Notes: generated by a model not told the origin, from the sequence alone. 25,849 bases of DNA from Lautropia sp. SCN 70-15 (GCA_001724315.1 MEEC01000013.1:1-25849), one strand, 5' to 3'; shown: positions 6,825 to 16,000, counted from the first letter of the stretch. Made by a program: numbers and translations.

Positions 6825-7691
6825 ATGTCCCGGACACGACACGCAATTCGGCGCCATTCGCTGGGCCACGCCAGCTGCGCCGTCCAGCTCCTGGCAGGCG
6901 CCGGCCTGCTGACCCTGATGCCGTCGGTGATGGCGGAATCTCCGTTCACCCAGGCGCTCCAGTACGCCCAACCCCTGACGTGGGTGATGCTCGCTGCCGG
7001 CGCCGGCGTGCTGCTCGCGCAACGCTGGCTGGGCGGCAGGCGCGCCCCCAGCGTCGGCATCGCCGAGTCGGGCCGCGATCGTTCGTGCGAGCAGGCGGCA
7101 GCGAGCGCCACGCGCTCGAGCCCCGCGCGCCTGGACTCCGGCCTGCTGAGGCGGATTCCCGAGCATGGCTTCGAGGCGGTGATCGAGGCCCTGCTCGAAC
7201 GGTCGGGCTACCGGGTCCGGTCCCGCAGCCCGCATCCCGACGGCGGCGTGGATGTCGGGCTCGCCCCTCGCGGCGCGGGGGAAGGGCAGGCAAGCCTGCT
7301 GCGCTGCCGGCAGCGCGCCGGGAAGACCGTCTCGATCGACGACATCCGCGATCTCGAGCAGGCCATGCTCGAGCAGGGCGCGGTCACCGGCCACTTCGCC
7401 ACGACCTCGCTGCTCACCCCTGGCGCGATCGCGTTCGCGCGCACCCGAGGCATCCAGCTGCTCGACGTGGACGGCATCCTGCGCATGGCGGCGAAGCTGT
7501 CGGCCGCCGATCAGCGGGCTCTGGCCGCGGCGGCCGCGGACGATCGCGCGGCCGCGGAAGCCCGCTCGGCAGCTCCGGCGCGGCAAGCCGGCGATGCGGC
7601 AATGCTTGCGAGGCCCGATGCCGCGCCCGCCTCGCGCGCCTCGGTGGTCCCGCTGCCCGAGAGGTTCCGGGCCGATCGCGTCGCGGCCTGA
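6825..7691 (+). CDS. Membrane-anchored Mrr-like (restriction endonuclease fold) protein
   Basis: 288 residues. Two hydrophobic segments (about 19-37 and 51-68) precede an Arg/Ser-rich linker and an Mrr_cat-like PD-(D/E)XK domain at about 104-222. Landmarks are HGFEAVIEALLERSGYRVRSRSPHPDGGVDVGL with the expected catalytic Asp143, and the distal VTGHFATTSLLTPGAIAFARTRGIQLLD typical of Mrr-domain membrane proteins. The second catalytic motif, normally (Q/E)xK, reads Arg160-Cys161-Arg162 (LLRCRQ), so the nuclease site looks impaired. The tail from 222 on is Ala/Arg-rich and probably disordered. The ATG at 6825 has an AGGAAG site. In the family, some members cut modified DNA and others act near the cell envelope; the role here is unknown. 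It has no methyltransferase or specificity partner nearby and ends 15 bp from the convergent RIO kinase. Confidence 0.75.
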   Translation: MSRTRHAIRRHSLGHASCAVQLLAGAGLLTLMPSVMAESPFTQALQYAQPLTWVMLAAGAGVLLAQRWLGGRRAPSVGIAESGRDRSCEQAAASATRSSPARLDSGLLRRIPEHGFEAVIEALLERSGYRVRSRSPHPDGGVDVGLAPRGAGEGQASLLRCRQRAGKTVSIDDIRDLEQAMLEQGAVTGHFATTSLLTPGAIAFARTRGIQLLDVDGILRMAAKLSAADQRALAAAAADDRAAAEARSAAPARQAGDAAMLARPDAAPASRASVVPLPERFRADRVAA

Positions 7692-7706
7692 GCCTGCCGA
7701 ACCGGC

Positions 7707-8555
7707 TCAGCCCGCCACCTGGAGCCGCAGGCGGCGCTCCGCCTCTTCCTCGCGGGCATCCTCGATCTCGCGCAGCACCGCTTCCAGGTCCACCGCGCCG
7801 GTCGCGCGTTCGAAGCGGCCGGTGAGCGGCGCGCCGGGGCGCAGCTCCCCCCGGCGATAGAGGTCCCAGATCTCCAGGCCGTACTCGGTGTCGAGCAGGT
7901 CCGGCGCGAAGCGCCCGAAGAAGGCCCGCAGGTTCGCGACGTCGCGCAGCAGCATGCGCGGAGCGTGGTTGTTGCCCGCGGCGTCCACCGCCTGGGGCAG
8001 GTCGATGATCACCGGGCCGTCGGCGCCGAGCAGGATGTTGAACTCCGACAGGTCGCCGTGCACGACGCCGGCGCACAGCATCCGCACCACCTCCTGCAGC
8101 AAGGTGGCGTGGTGCCTGCGCGCGTCCTCGGGCGCGAACACCACGTCGTTGAGGCGCGGGGCCGCATTGCCGTGCTCGTCGGTCACCAGGTCCATCAGCA
8201 GCACGCCGTCGCAGAAGTTGTGCGGCCGGGGCACGCGCACGCCGGCGGCGGCGAGCCGGTGCAAGGCGTCGACCTCGGCGCTCTGCCAGGCCGCCTCGGT
8301 GGCCTGCCTTCCGTAGCGGGTGCCCTTGGCCATCGCGCGGGCCTGGCGGCTGTTCCGGACCCGGCGGTTCTCGGTGTAGTCGACCGCCTGCCGGAAGCTG
8401 CGCTCGGTCGCCTCCTTGTAGACCTTGGCGCACAGGGTCCGGCCGCCGCTGCGCACCACGTAGACGGCGGCTTCCTTGCCGCTCATCAACTGGCGCACGA
8501 CCTCGTCGATCAGGCCTTCGTCGACGAGCGACTGCAATCTCTTCGGTGGTTTCAT
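7707..8555 (-). CDS. RIO-type serine/threonine protein kinase
   Basis: Cytoplasmic atypical kinase of the RIO1 group, 282 residues. Motifs: the flexible nucleotide loop SGKEAAVYVV (25-34), the ATP-anchoring Lys44 (CAKVYK), the long RIO insert SFRQAVDYTENRRVRNSRQARAMAKGTRYGR, the catalytic loop VHGDLSEFN (Asp168, Asn173) and the metal-binding motif VIIDLPQAVD (Asp185, the DLPQ variant of the RIO family). I start at the ATG 8553-8555 (MKPPKRLQSLVDEG), matching relatives I know from pseudomonads; a GTG at 8591 and an ATG at 8564 are in-frame alternatives without a better ribosome site. Archaeal and eukaryotic RIO proteins act in small-subunit maturation; the bacterial role is not settled. It is transcribed divergently from dbpA with only 44 bp between the start codons. 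Confidence 0.9.
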   Translation of the reverse strand: MKPPKRLQSLVDEGLIDEVVRQLMSGKEAAVYVVRSGGRTLCAKVYKEATERSFRQAVDYTENRRVRNSRQARAMAKGTRYGRQATEAAWQSAEVDALHRLAAAGVRVPRPHNFCDGVLLMDLVTDEHGNAAPRLNDVVFAPEDARRHHATLLQEVVRMLCAGVVHGDLSEFNILLGADGPVIIDLPQAVDAAGNNHAPRMLLRDVANLRAFFGRFAPDLLDTEYGLEIWDLYRRGELRPGAPLTGRFERATGAVDLEAVLREIEDAREEEAERRLRLQVAG

Positions 8556-8599
8556 GGCCGCCATTCTGCGCCCGGCCGGCGCGTCTGCCACAATCCGGG
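8556..8599. promoter_or_regulatory. Compact divergent promoter region RIO kinase / dbpA
   Basis: Only 44 bp lie between the two ATG codons. On the + strand CACAAT (8589-8594) is the only -10-like hexamer; if used, the dbpA message would be almost leaderless, which would fit the lack of a clear Shine-Dalgarno before 8600. If the RIO gene really starts at GTG 8591, the two genes nearly abut. No strong -35 is visible. Tentative. Confidence 0.35.
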
Positions 8600-10027
<1,428 letters not shown>

Positions 10028-10039
10028 GCCGGGCCCCGT

Positions 10040-11002
10040 TCACCGACCCTTGCCGAAGCTGACCACGCGAACGTCGAGCGCGACGTCGCGCGCGAGCGCC
10101 AGCGCGCGCTGCATGGCCGCGTCGATCCACTCGGCGTCGTTGCCGAAGGCGCCGCCGCCCAGCCGGGCCAGGTAGACGATGTTCGAAGCGCCGCGCGCCG
10201 CATTGAGCGCCGCCGCCCACAGCGTGGCCTCGTAGGCGCCCTCGAGCACCAGCGTGGCGAAGGCGCGCCAGTGGCGCGCGGGAATGCCGGTGTAGGCCAC
10301 CGGCAGCGCCGAGCAGAAGGCCTGCGAGACCACCGGCCGGGGTTCGTGATGGGCGTCGGTGACCTCGACGTCCCAGTGCAGGCCGATTCGGAGCAGGTCG
10401 CGCAGCGCGTCGACCTGCGCGGGGCTCGCGGCGGCCAGTCGTGCCTCGATCTCGGCCAGGCCCTCGCGGGTGCACAGCGCGTAGCCGTTGCGCATCCGCC
10501 AGAGCCGATCGCCCTGGTTGTCGAGCGCGGCGCCGAGATCGGCGAGCGCGTCGATCTGGCGCGTGGCGGTCTGGCCCGACTGCCCGTTCACCGGTGCGAA
10601 GTAGTTGCGAAAGATCGTGGCCGCGCCGGCCGCCACCGCGCAGGCCGGGCCCTGGGTGTGGTCGCCGGCATAGCGCGACACGCCGTCCTCGGGTGTGACC
10701 TCGGGGCCGATCATCTCGAGCAGGTTGAACTGGGAGGCCACCTGGAACAGCGCGCCCTGGTTGGTCGGTTCGGCGTGCATCGCGCGAACATCGCCGGTGA
10801 CCTTCGACAGGCTCAGCGAGCCCTTCGGCGCACCGAGCGCCCGCACGCGCAGTTCGGCCACCGACGCCAGCTCCAGCCTGCCGGTGCCGTAGGAGCGCCC
10901 GTTCGCGCGCGAATGCAGGCGATCGTCGCGCACCTCGAGTCGCGCGCGCGTCTCTTCCCAGGTCAGCTCGCGAAAGCCGGTCAGCCGTTCGAACCAGTCC
11001 AT
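10040..11002 (-). CDS. Conserved protein with macrodomain/PARG-like C-terminal motif, function unknown
   Basis: 320 residues, no signal peptide or membrane segment, so cytoplasmic. I do not recognise a named function. Visible landmarks are NQGALFQVASQFNLLEMIGPEVTPEDGVSRY (81-111), TQGPACAVAAGAATIFRNYFAPV (116-138), VSQAFCSALPVAY (225-237) and a C-terminal YEATLWAAALN followed by NIVYLARLGGGAFGND (274-289), with the protein ending in RVVSFG. The order of a Tyr-Glu-Ala helix, a hydrophobic strand, a GGGAFGN loop and a closing strand resembles the end of bacterial-type poly(ADP-ribose) glycohydrolase or other macrodomain folds, which bind ADP-ribose with such Gly loops. That is an inference from a short match. 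The start ATG at 11000-11002 has an AGAAGGGAC ribosome site. It is divergent from the OYE-family reductase gene. Confidence 0.75.
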   Translation of the reverse strand: MDWFERLTGFRELTWEETRARLEVRDDRLHSRANGRSYGTGRLELASVAELRVRALGAPKGSLSLSKVTGDVRAMHAEPTNQGALFQVASQFNLLEMIGPEVTPEDGVSRYAGDHTQGPACAVAAGAATIFRNYFAPVNGQSGQTATRQIDALADLGAALDNQGDRLWRMRNGYALCTREGLAEIEARLAAASPAQVDALRDLLRIGLHWDVEVTDAHHEPRPVVSQAFCSALPVAYTGIPARHWRAFATLVLEGAYEATLWAAALNAARGASNIVYLARLGGGAFGNDAEWIDAAMQRALALARDVALDVRVVSFGKGR

Positions 11003-11011
11003 GTCCCTTCT

Positions 11012-11083
11012 CCCGATGTCGCCTGCGATCCGCGCCCGGATGTTTCCCGCGGCCTGCCTCCGGACGTTCCCCCGGGCCTGCTC
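11012..11083 (+). repeat. Three degenerate 24-bp tandem units in a divergent intergenic region
   Basis: Units at 11012-11035, 11036-11059 and 11060-11083 each begin CC(C/G)GA(T/C)GT. Units 2 and 3 differ at about six of 24 positions; unit 1 diverges more in its second half. They lie just upstream of the - strand gene start at 11002. They could be repeated protein-binding sites or chance similarity in GC-rich DNA. Confidence 0.4.
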
Positions 11084-11233
11084 CAGGGTCTCGCGCCCAG
11101 CCTACGCGAGCCGAGGCTCATGCGATGAGCCCGCGCACCGCGTCTGGAACCGCCGACGATCGCCTCGCCGCCGGCTTCGCTAGTATCGCGACACGCGCCG
11201 CGAACCAAGGCGATGCCTGGAGACCCCGAACCT

Positions 11234-12451
11234 ATGAGCACACCGCTGCTGTTCACCCCGATGGCCCTGCGCGGCCTGACCCTGCGCAACCGAATCGTCG
11301 TCGCGCCGATGCACCAGTACGCCGCCGAGAACGGCTTCGCGAACGACTGGCACCTGATGAACGCCGGGCGCTACGCCGCCGGCGGCGTCGGGCTGATGAT
11401 GATGGAGTCGACCAAGGTCGAGCGGCGCGGCTGCGGCACGGTCGGCGACCTGGGCCTGTGGGACGACGCCTTCGTGCCCGGGCTGAAGCGGATCGTCGAC
11501 TTCGCGCATGCGTGCGGATCGTCGATCGGCATCCAGCTCGGCCACTCCGGGCGCAAGGCCCGCGTCGCGCGCCCCTGGGAAGGCGGCCGACCGCTGCAGC
11601 CGGACCCGGCCATCGCGGACTGGGACGCCTGGGAGCTGGTCGCGCCCAGCGCCCTGCCCGCCGACGAGAACGCGCCGGTGCCGCGCGCGCTGTCGGTGGC
11701 CGAGATCGCCGACGTGGTCCAGGCCTTCGGCCGCGCCGCGGCCCGCGCGCACGCGGCCGGCTTCGACACGGTGGAGATCCACGGCGCCCACGGATTCCTG
11801 ATCCACGAGTTCCTGTCGCCCGCAGCCAACCGTCGCGCCGACGCCTACGGCGGCAGCGATGCGAACCGCCGGCGCTTCGCGCTCGAAGTGGCCGAGTGCG
11901 TGCGCGCGAACTGGCCCGAGGACAAGCCCCTGTTCATGCGGCTGTCGGTCGACGACGACGCGGGCTGGGGCCCGGCCGAGAGCGTGGCGCTGGCAAGGGA
12001 ACTGAAGGCGGTCGGCGTGGACGTGATCGACTGCAGCGCCGGCGGCATCCTGGCCCGACCGGTCAGCAGCACGCCGATCGGCTACGGCTACCAGGTGCCG
12101 TTCGCGCAGCGGCTACGCGAGGAAGCCGGCGTGAAGACGATGGCGGTGGGCCTGATCGTGCGCCACGACCAGGCGGAGCGGATCCTGCAGGAAGGCCGCG
12201 CCGACCTGATCGCGCTGGCGCGCGAGATGCTCTACAACCCGAACTGGGCGCTGGACGCCGCCTGCAAGATGGGCTTGCCCGAGGCCTTCGCCAGCGTGCC
12301 GCCGGCGGCGGGGTGGTGGCTGGGGAAGCGCGCCGCGGCGATGCCGGGGCTGGTGACTTCCACCGGCACAGGAGCGGTTCATCTTGGCAAAGGCCAGGCG
12401 GGCAACGGATCCGGTCCTCATCCCCAGCTCCCGAAATCGCTTCTACAATGA
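11234..12451 (+). CDS. Old Yellow Enzyme family NADH:flavin oxidoreductase (YqjM/NamA-like)
   Basis: FMN-dependent ene-reductase of the TIM-barrel OYE family, 405 residues. Seen: FTPMALRGLTLRNRIVVAPM at the N-terminus, QLGHSGRKA (101-109), the substrate-anchoring His184/His187 pair in EIHGAHGFLIHEF, NRRADAYGGS (200-209), and the phosphate-binding end DLIALAREMLYNPNW. In YqjM-type enzymes a Cys follows APM and tunes the flavin (APMCxY); here the residue is His27 (APMHQY). The ATG at 11234 has GGAG at a rather long spacing; an in-frame ATG at 11213 is less family-like. The last 35 or so residues, after WWLGKRAAAM, are low-complexity and unlike the family end, next to the MNT-HEPN module. Physiological substrate unknown. 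Confidence 0.88.
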   Translation: MSTPLLFTPMALRGLTLRNRIVVAPMHQYAAENGFANDWHLMNAGRYAAGGVGLMMMESTKVERRGCGTVGDLGLWDDAFVPGLKRIVDFAHACGSSIGIQLGHSGRKARVARPWEGGRPLQPDPAIADWDAWELVAPSALPADENAPVPRALSVAEIADVVQAFGRAAARAHAAGFDTVEIHGAHGFLIHEFLSPAANRRADAYGGSDANRRRFALEVAECVRANWPEDKPLFMRLSVDDDAGWGPAESVALARELKAVGVDVIDCSAGGILARPVSSTPIGYGYQVPFAQRLREEAGVKTMAVGLIVRHDQAERILQEGRADLIALAREMLYNPNWALDAACKMGLPEAFASVPPAAGWWLGKRAAAMPGLVTSTGTGAVHLGKGQAGNGSGPHPQLPKSLLQ

Positions 12452-12455
12452 GAAG
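12440..12455. promoter_or_regulatory. Small inverted repeat at the start of the MNT-HEPN module
   Basis: CTTCT (12440-12444) and AGAAG (12451-12455) flank ACAATG at the OYE stop and the upstream in-frame ATG (12448) of the MNT gene. It might be an operator of the toxin-antitoxin pair. The arms are only 5 bp, so chance is possible. Confidence 0.25.
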
Positions 12456-12498
12456 ATCAGGCGCCAAAGGCCGAGGTACCAATCCTCGCGCAATCGAC

Positions 12499-12789
12499 AT
12501 GAGCCGTGCCGAAACACTTCGACTCCTCGCGCAATGCAAGTCCGTGCTCGCTGCCCGATTCGGGGTCACGGAACTGGCCCTGTTTGGTTCAACCGCTCGA
12601 GATTCCGCGCGACAGGACAGCGATGTCGACATCCTCGTCTCATTCGATGGCCCCGCGACATCGGACCGGTATTTCGGCGTGCAGTTCTATCTCGAGGACC
12701 TGCTGGGGCGCCCTGTCGATCTGGTGACCGAAAAGGCGCTGCGGCCGGAGCTGAGACCTTTCATCGAGCGCGAGGCAGTACGTGTCTAG
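12499..12789 (+). CDS. mntA: MNT-domain antitoxin (MntA-like nucleotidyltransferase)
   Basis: 96-residue minimal nucleotidyltransferase, antitoxin half of a HEPN-MNT module. It carries the exact GSX10DXD motif: Gly30-Ser31 followed by ten residues and then Asp42-Val-Asp44. In studied MntA/HepT systems the MNT protein uses ATP to AMPylate a tyrosine of the HEPN toxin and so silences it. The ATG at 12499 gives the family N-terminus; an in-frame ATG at 12448 overlaps the OYE stop as ATGA and would add 17 residues (basic, not family-like). The last 8 bp overlap the HEPN gene. Base composition here is visibly less GC-rich than the neighbouring reductase and transporter genes, which fits horizontal acquisition. 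Family assignment is strong; activity in this host is inferred. Confidence 0.88.
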   Translation: MSRAETLRLLAQCKSVLAARFGVTELALFGSTARDSARQDSDVDILVSFDGPATSDRYFGVQFYLEDLLGRPVDLVTEKALRPELRPFIEREAVRV

Positions 12790-13135
12790 CAGGGCGAACC
12801 GCGAATGGCGGTTCTACCTCGACGACATGATTCATTTCGCCGACAAGGTCATGCGCTACACCAACGCCCTCGATCAGGCGACGTTCCAGGCAAGCGACCT
12901 TCAGTACGACGCCACCGTGCGGAACCTCGAGCTGATCGGCGAAGCGGCAACCAGGATCCCGCAGGATGTCCGCGACACGAATCCGCACATTCCTTGGAGG
13001 CGTGTCATCGCTACTCGGAATCGACTGATTCACGGATACCTGGGAATCGATGACGACACCCTGTGGAGCATCGTCACCAGCGACGTGCCCGACCTGCTCG
13101 AAAAACTCAGGAGCCTGAGAGCGACGCTCGCCTGA
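12782..13135 (+). CDS. hepT: HEPN-domain toxin (HepT-like, DUF86)
   Basis: 117-residue helical HEPN protein, predicted RNase toxin inhibited by the MNT partner just upstream. The catalytic and modification motif RX4HXY is complete: Arg79, His84, Tyr86 in RNRLIHGY. The region VRNLELIGEAATRIP (46-60) is typical of DUF86. In characterised HepT proteins this tyrosine is the AMPylation target and the Arg-His pair is needed for RNA cleavage. Translation starts at GTG 12782, within the 3' end of mntA (8-bp overlap), with GAGG upstream. Its 3' end overlaps the stop region of the convergent MFS gene by 29 bp. The toxin looks intact. Confidence 0.9.
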   Translation: MSSRANREWRFYLDDMIHFADKVMRYTNALDQATFQASDLQYDATVRNLELIGEAATRIPQDVRDTNPHIPWRRVIATRNRLIHGYLGIDDDTLWSIVTSDVPDLLEKLRSLRATLA

Positions 13136-14597
13136 GGCCTGCGCGCCGATCCCCCGCCGCGAACGCCGCCGCGAAGAGCGCCAGCCCTCCCCCCAGCACC
13201 GCGAAGCTCGCCGCGTAGTCCCCGGTGACCCCCTGCAGCCAGCCGATCCCGGTGGCGCCGAACACGATGCCCAGCAGCCGCGTCACGCTGATCAGGCTGC
13301 CGGCCACGCCGCGCTCCTCGATGGGCAGCATCGTGGTGGTCGCTTCCATGTACCCGACCTGGAAGAGCCCCTGGCCGATGCCGCTGGCCAGCATGCTCAG
13401 GCCGAGCAGCCAGGGCACGGGCCAGGCGAAGAGAATCGCCGAAGTCAGCAGCAGGCCGAGCGCCGCGCCGGCCAGCCCTGCCGCCATCAGCCGCGCGGGC
13501 CAGGCCGCGCCGCCCTGCGCCCCCCAGCGGAGCTGATGCACGAGCCGGCCCGCCAGCAGGCTGCCCAGCACCGACCCGGTGGGATAGGCCGACAGCAGCA
13601 GGCCCGCCGCGGCGATCGAGGCGCCGGCATCGCGGGTCAGCACGTAGGGGATCAGCATCAGGTTGCCGAAGCAGGCGAGGTTCACGATCACCGACGCGAT
13701 CTGCACCCCTGAGAAGCGACGCGACCGGAACGCCGCCACCCGCAGCACCGGATGCGCCGCGCGCGATTCGTGGCGCGCGAAGAGCCAGGCGCCCCCCAGC
13801 CCGAAGGCGAAGAGCGGCACGGCGAAGGCGCCGATGCCGTCCGGCCGGGTCAGCTCGACGAAGGCCAGCACGAAACAGGTCATCAGCCCGGTGAGGCCCA
13901 GCGCGCCGGCCCAGTCGAAGCCCGCGTGAGCGTTCGCGCGTCCGGCGTCGCTTGCGCCGCTTGCGCCGCGCGAACCGGCATGGGCGGCATGCCGGTCCGC
14001 ACCGCCTGCAACTGGCGACGAATCCGGACGTGGCAGCCGCGGCACCACCGGCAACAGCAGCAGCGCCGCCAGCGCCACCGGCGCCCGGAACCAGAACACG
14101 CCCGGCCAGCCGAAGGCCTGCAGCAGCAAGCCGCCCAGCCAGGGTCCCACCGCGGTGGCCAGGCTGAACGCCGCCGCGTACCAGACCAGCACCCGCGCCT
14201 TCTCGGCCGGCGGGAACAGCAGCGTGGCCAGCGCCGGCGCGCAGGCCACCGCGATGCCCACCGCCGCCCCCTGCAGCACGCGCAGCCCGGCGAGCGCCGG
14301 ATAGCTCGTCGCGGCGGCTACGGCCAGGTGCGCGATCACGCTGGCCGCCAGCCCCAGCGCGAACACCCGCCGATGGCCCCACCGGTCGCCCAGGTGCCCG
14401 AAGATCAACGCCATGCTCGATTGCGCCAGCACGAAGGGAATGACCACCCACTGGATGTCGCGCAGCGGCAGCGCGAAGGCCTGGGTGATCACCGGGAAGG
14501 CGGTGTTGACGGTGGTGTCGAGCGGCGCGACCAGCGAGCCGAGACAGACGACGAGGAAGGCGAGGCGGGCCCGCTGCGAGCGAATCATGACGCGCAT
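13107..14597 (-). CDS. MFS transporter, DHA2-type 14-helix drug exporter
   Basis: Inner-membrane proton-driven exporter, about 496 residues. The first helix carries APLDTTVNTAFPVI, the LDxTVxNxAxP-type motif of the DHA2 (EmrB/QacA) group. GHLGDRWGHRRVF is the loop 2-3 motif A, and RVLQGAAVGIAVACAPAL is the motif B region. About 14 hydrophobic segments are present. A loop of about 50 residues (around 208-255), rich in Ala, His, Gly and Ser, follows helix 6. The start is uncertain: ATG at 14595-14597 and ATG at 14586-14588 are three codons apart and neither has a clear ribosome site. The C-terminal residues overlap the convergent hepT gene by 29 bp, suggesting that the native end was replaced when the toxin module arrived. 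Substrate unknown. Confidence 0.85.
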   Translation of the reverse strand: MRVMIRSQRARLAFLVVCLGSLVAPLDTTVNTAFPVITQAFALPLRDIQWVVIPFVLAQSSMALIFGHLGDRWGHRRVFALGLAASVIAHLAVAAATSYPALAGLRVLQGAAVGIAVACAPALATLLFPPAEKARVLVWYAAAFSLATAVGPWLGGLLLQAFGWPGVFWFRAPVALAALLLLPVVPRLPRPDSSPVAGGADRHAAHAGSRGASGASDAGRANAHAGFDWAGALGLTGLMTCFVLAFVELTRPDGIGAFAVPLFAFGLGGAWLFARHESRAAHPVLRVAAFRSRRFSGVQIASVIVNLACFGNLMLIPYVLTRDAGASIAAAGLLLSAYPTGSVLGSLLAGRLVHQLRWGAQGGAAWPARLMAAGLAGAALGLLLTSAILFAWPVPWLLGLSMLASGIGQGLFQVGYMEATTTMLPIEERGVAGSLISVTRLLGIVFGATGIGWLQGVTGDYAASFAVLGGGLALFAAAFAAGDRRAGLRRASLSGS

Positions 14598-14728
14598 TAT
14601 CACGGCCGGCCGCCGTTCCACAACTCGAGGCAGCGCACCCGCCTCCGCAGACCCGCGCGGCGAAGTCGGCAAGAATGTCGGGTTGACCGAACCCGTCGGC
14701 GCGCTTCGCGCGCCCGCCCGACCCGACC

Positions 14729-16000
14729 ATGCCGTCTTCCCCCGACCCGCAGCCCGGCACGCTGCCCGATCCGGCCGCCCCGGCAGTCGCCGGCGCCGAG
14801 CGCAGCCCCTGGACCATGCTGCTCGCGCTGGTGTCGGCCTTCGCGATGAGCCAGGCCTACCGGACCGTGGCGTCGATCATGGCGCCATCGCTGCAGCAGG
14901 AGTTCGGCCTGTCGGCCCAGGCGCTCGGGCTGTTCGCGGCCACCTTCCACTTCTCGTTCGCCGCGCTGATGCTCGCAATGGGCATCGGCGTGGACCTGCA
15001 CGGCTCGCGGCGCACCGTGCTGACCGTGTTTCCGCTCGCGATCGCGGGCGGGGTCGTGGCGGCGCTCGCGCCGAACTTCGGCACGCTGCTGCTCGGCCAG
15101 GCGATGATCGGCATCGGCTGCTCTCCGGCCTTCGTGGCGAGCACCGTGTTCATTTCCCGCAGATTCCCGAGCGAGCGCTTCGCCGCGATCTCCGGCATCG
15201 CGATGGCGACCGGCACGATCGGCATGCTGCTCACCGGCACGCCGCTGGCCTGGCTGATCGAGGCCAGCTCGTGGCGCGCGGCGTTCGGCGTGCTGGCGGG
15301 GCTGTCGGTGCTGTCCTGGCTCGCGATACACCAGTTGGTGCGCGAGCCGCCCCGCGGCGAAGGCGGCGCCCCGCAGACCCTGGGCGACGCGCTGCGCGGC
15401 TTCGCGGCGCTGCTGCGCATGCCGCACACCTGGGGCATCGTGGCGATCGGCGGCGTGTGCTATGCCTCGTTCGTCACGCTGCGCGGCCTGTGGCTGGGTC
15501 CGATGATGGTCGACCGCTACGGACTCACGCTGGTCGACGCCGGCAACCTGGCGGTGGCGGCCACGCTCGCCGCGCTGTTCGGCCCGCCGGGCTTCGGCCG
15601 GATGGACCCCGGGCCGGGGCGTCGGCGCAAGGTGATCGTGGCCTTCTCGCTGGCAACCGTCGTGTTCTTCCTGGTGCTGGCCGCCGACCCCGGCGTGCGC
15701 TTCACCGTGGTGAGCATCCCGATCTTCGCGCTGATGTCCGGCTACTCGATCCTGCTCTACACCGAGGCGCGCGGCGCCTATCCGCCCGCAATGGCCGGCC
15801 GTGCGATCTCGCTGTACACGATGTCGATGTTCCTGGGCGTGGCGATCATGCAGTGGCTGACCGGCGCGGTGGCGTCGGCCTCGGCCGGCTGGGGCGTGCC
15901 GACCTTCACCGCGGTGTTCGTCACCGTGGCGGCAATGCTCGCAGCCGGCACCGCGGCGTTCGCGTGGTCGCCGAAACCGGATACCGGAGCCTCTCGATGA
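14729..16000 (+). CDS. MFS transporter, 12-helix, substrate unknown
   Basis: 423-residue inner-membrane permease. A Pro/Ala-rich cytoplasmic start (1-27) is followed by about 12 hydrophobic segments. MGIGVDLHGSRRTVL is a loop 2-3 motif A variant (usual form GxxxDRxGRR). The central loop after helix 6 contains REPPRGEGGAPQTLGD, and SGYSILLYTEARGAYPPAMAGRAIS lies before helix 11. The pattern fits the general anion/nitrate-sugar-phosphate type MFS rather than DHA exporters, but no substrate motif is clear. The ATG at 14729 has no strong ribosome site. Its stop overlaps the next start as ATGA (15997-16000), so it is co-translated with the EamA permease. Confidence 0.85.
   Translation: MPSSPDPQPGTLPDPAAPAVAGAERSPWTMLLALVSAFAMSQAYRTVASIMAPSLQQEFGLSAQALGLFAATFHFSFAALMLAMGIGVDLHGSRRTVLTVFPLAIAGGVVAALAPNFGTLLLGQAMIGIGCSPAFVASTVFISRRFPSERFAAISGIAMATGTIGMLLTGTPLAWLIEASSWRAAFGVLAGLSVLSWLAIHQLVREPPRGEGGAPQTLGDALRGFAALLRMPHTWGIVAIGGVCYASFVTLRGLWLGPMMVDRYGLTLVDAGNLAVAATLAALFGPPGFGRMDPGPGRRRKVIVAFSLATVVFFLVLAADPGVRFTVVSIPIFALMSGYSILLYTEARGAYPPAMAGRAISLYTMSMFLGVAIMQWLTGAVASASAGWGVPTFTAVFVTVAAMLAAGTAAFAWSPKPDTGASR

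Noticed and set aside
4897..6846. A single - strand frame of about 650 codons that could suggest QueE fused to a long N-terminal domain
   Set aside because: The upstream part is the shadow of queD in another frame, is Arg/Pro/Ala-rich with no domain, and the ATGA overlap with queD marks the true QueE start.
11125..12789. Long + strand frame ending with the MNT protein, which could suggest a 554-residue fusion
   Set aside because: The first 440 or so residues are an out-of-frame shadow of the OYE gene with no family pattern.
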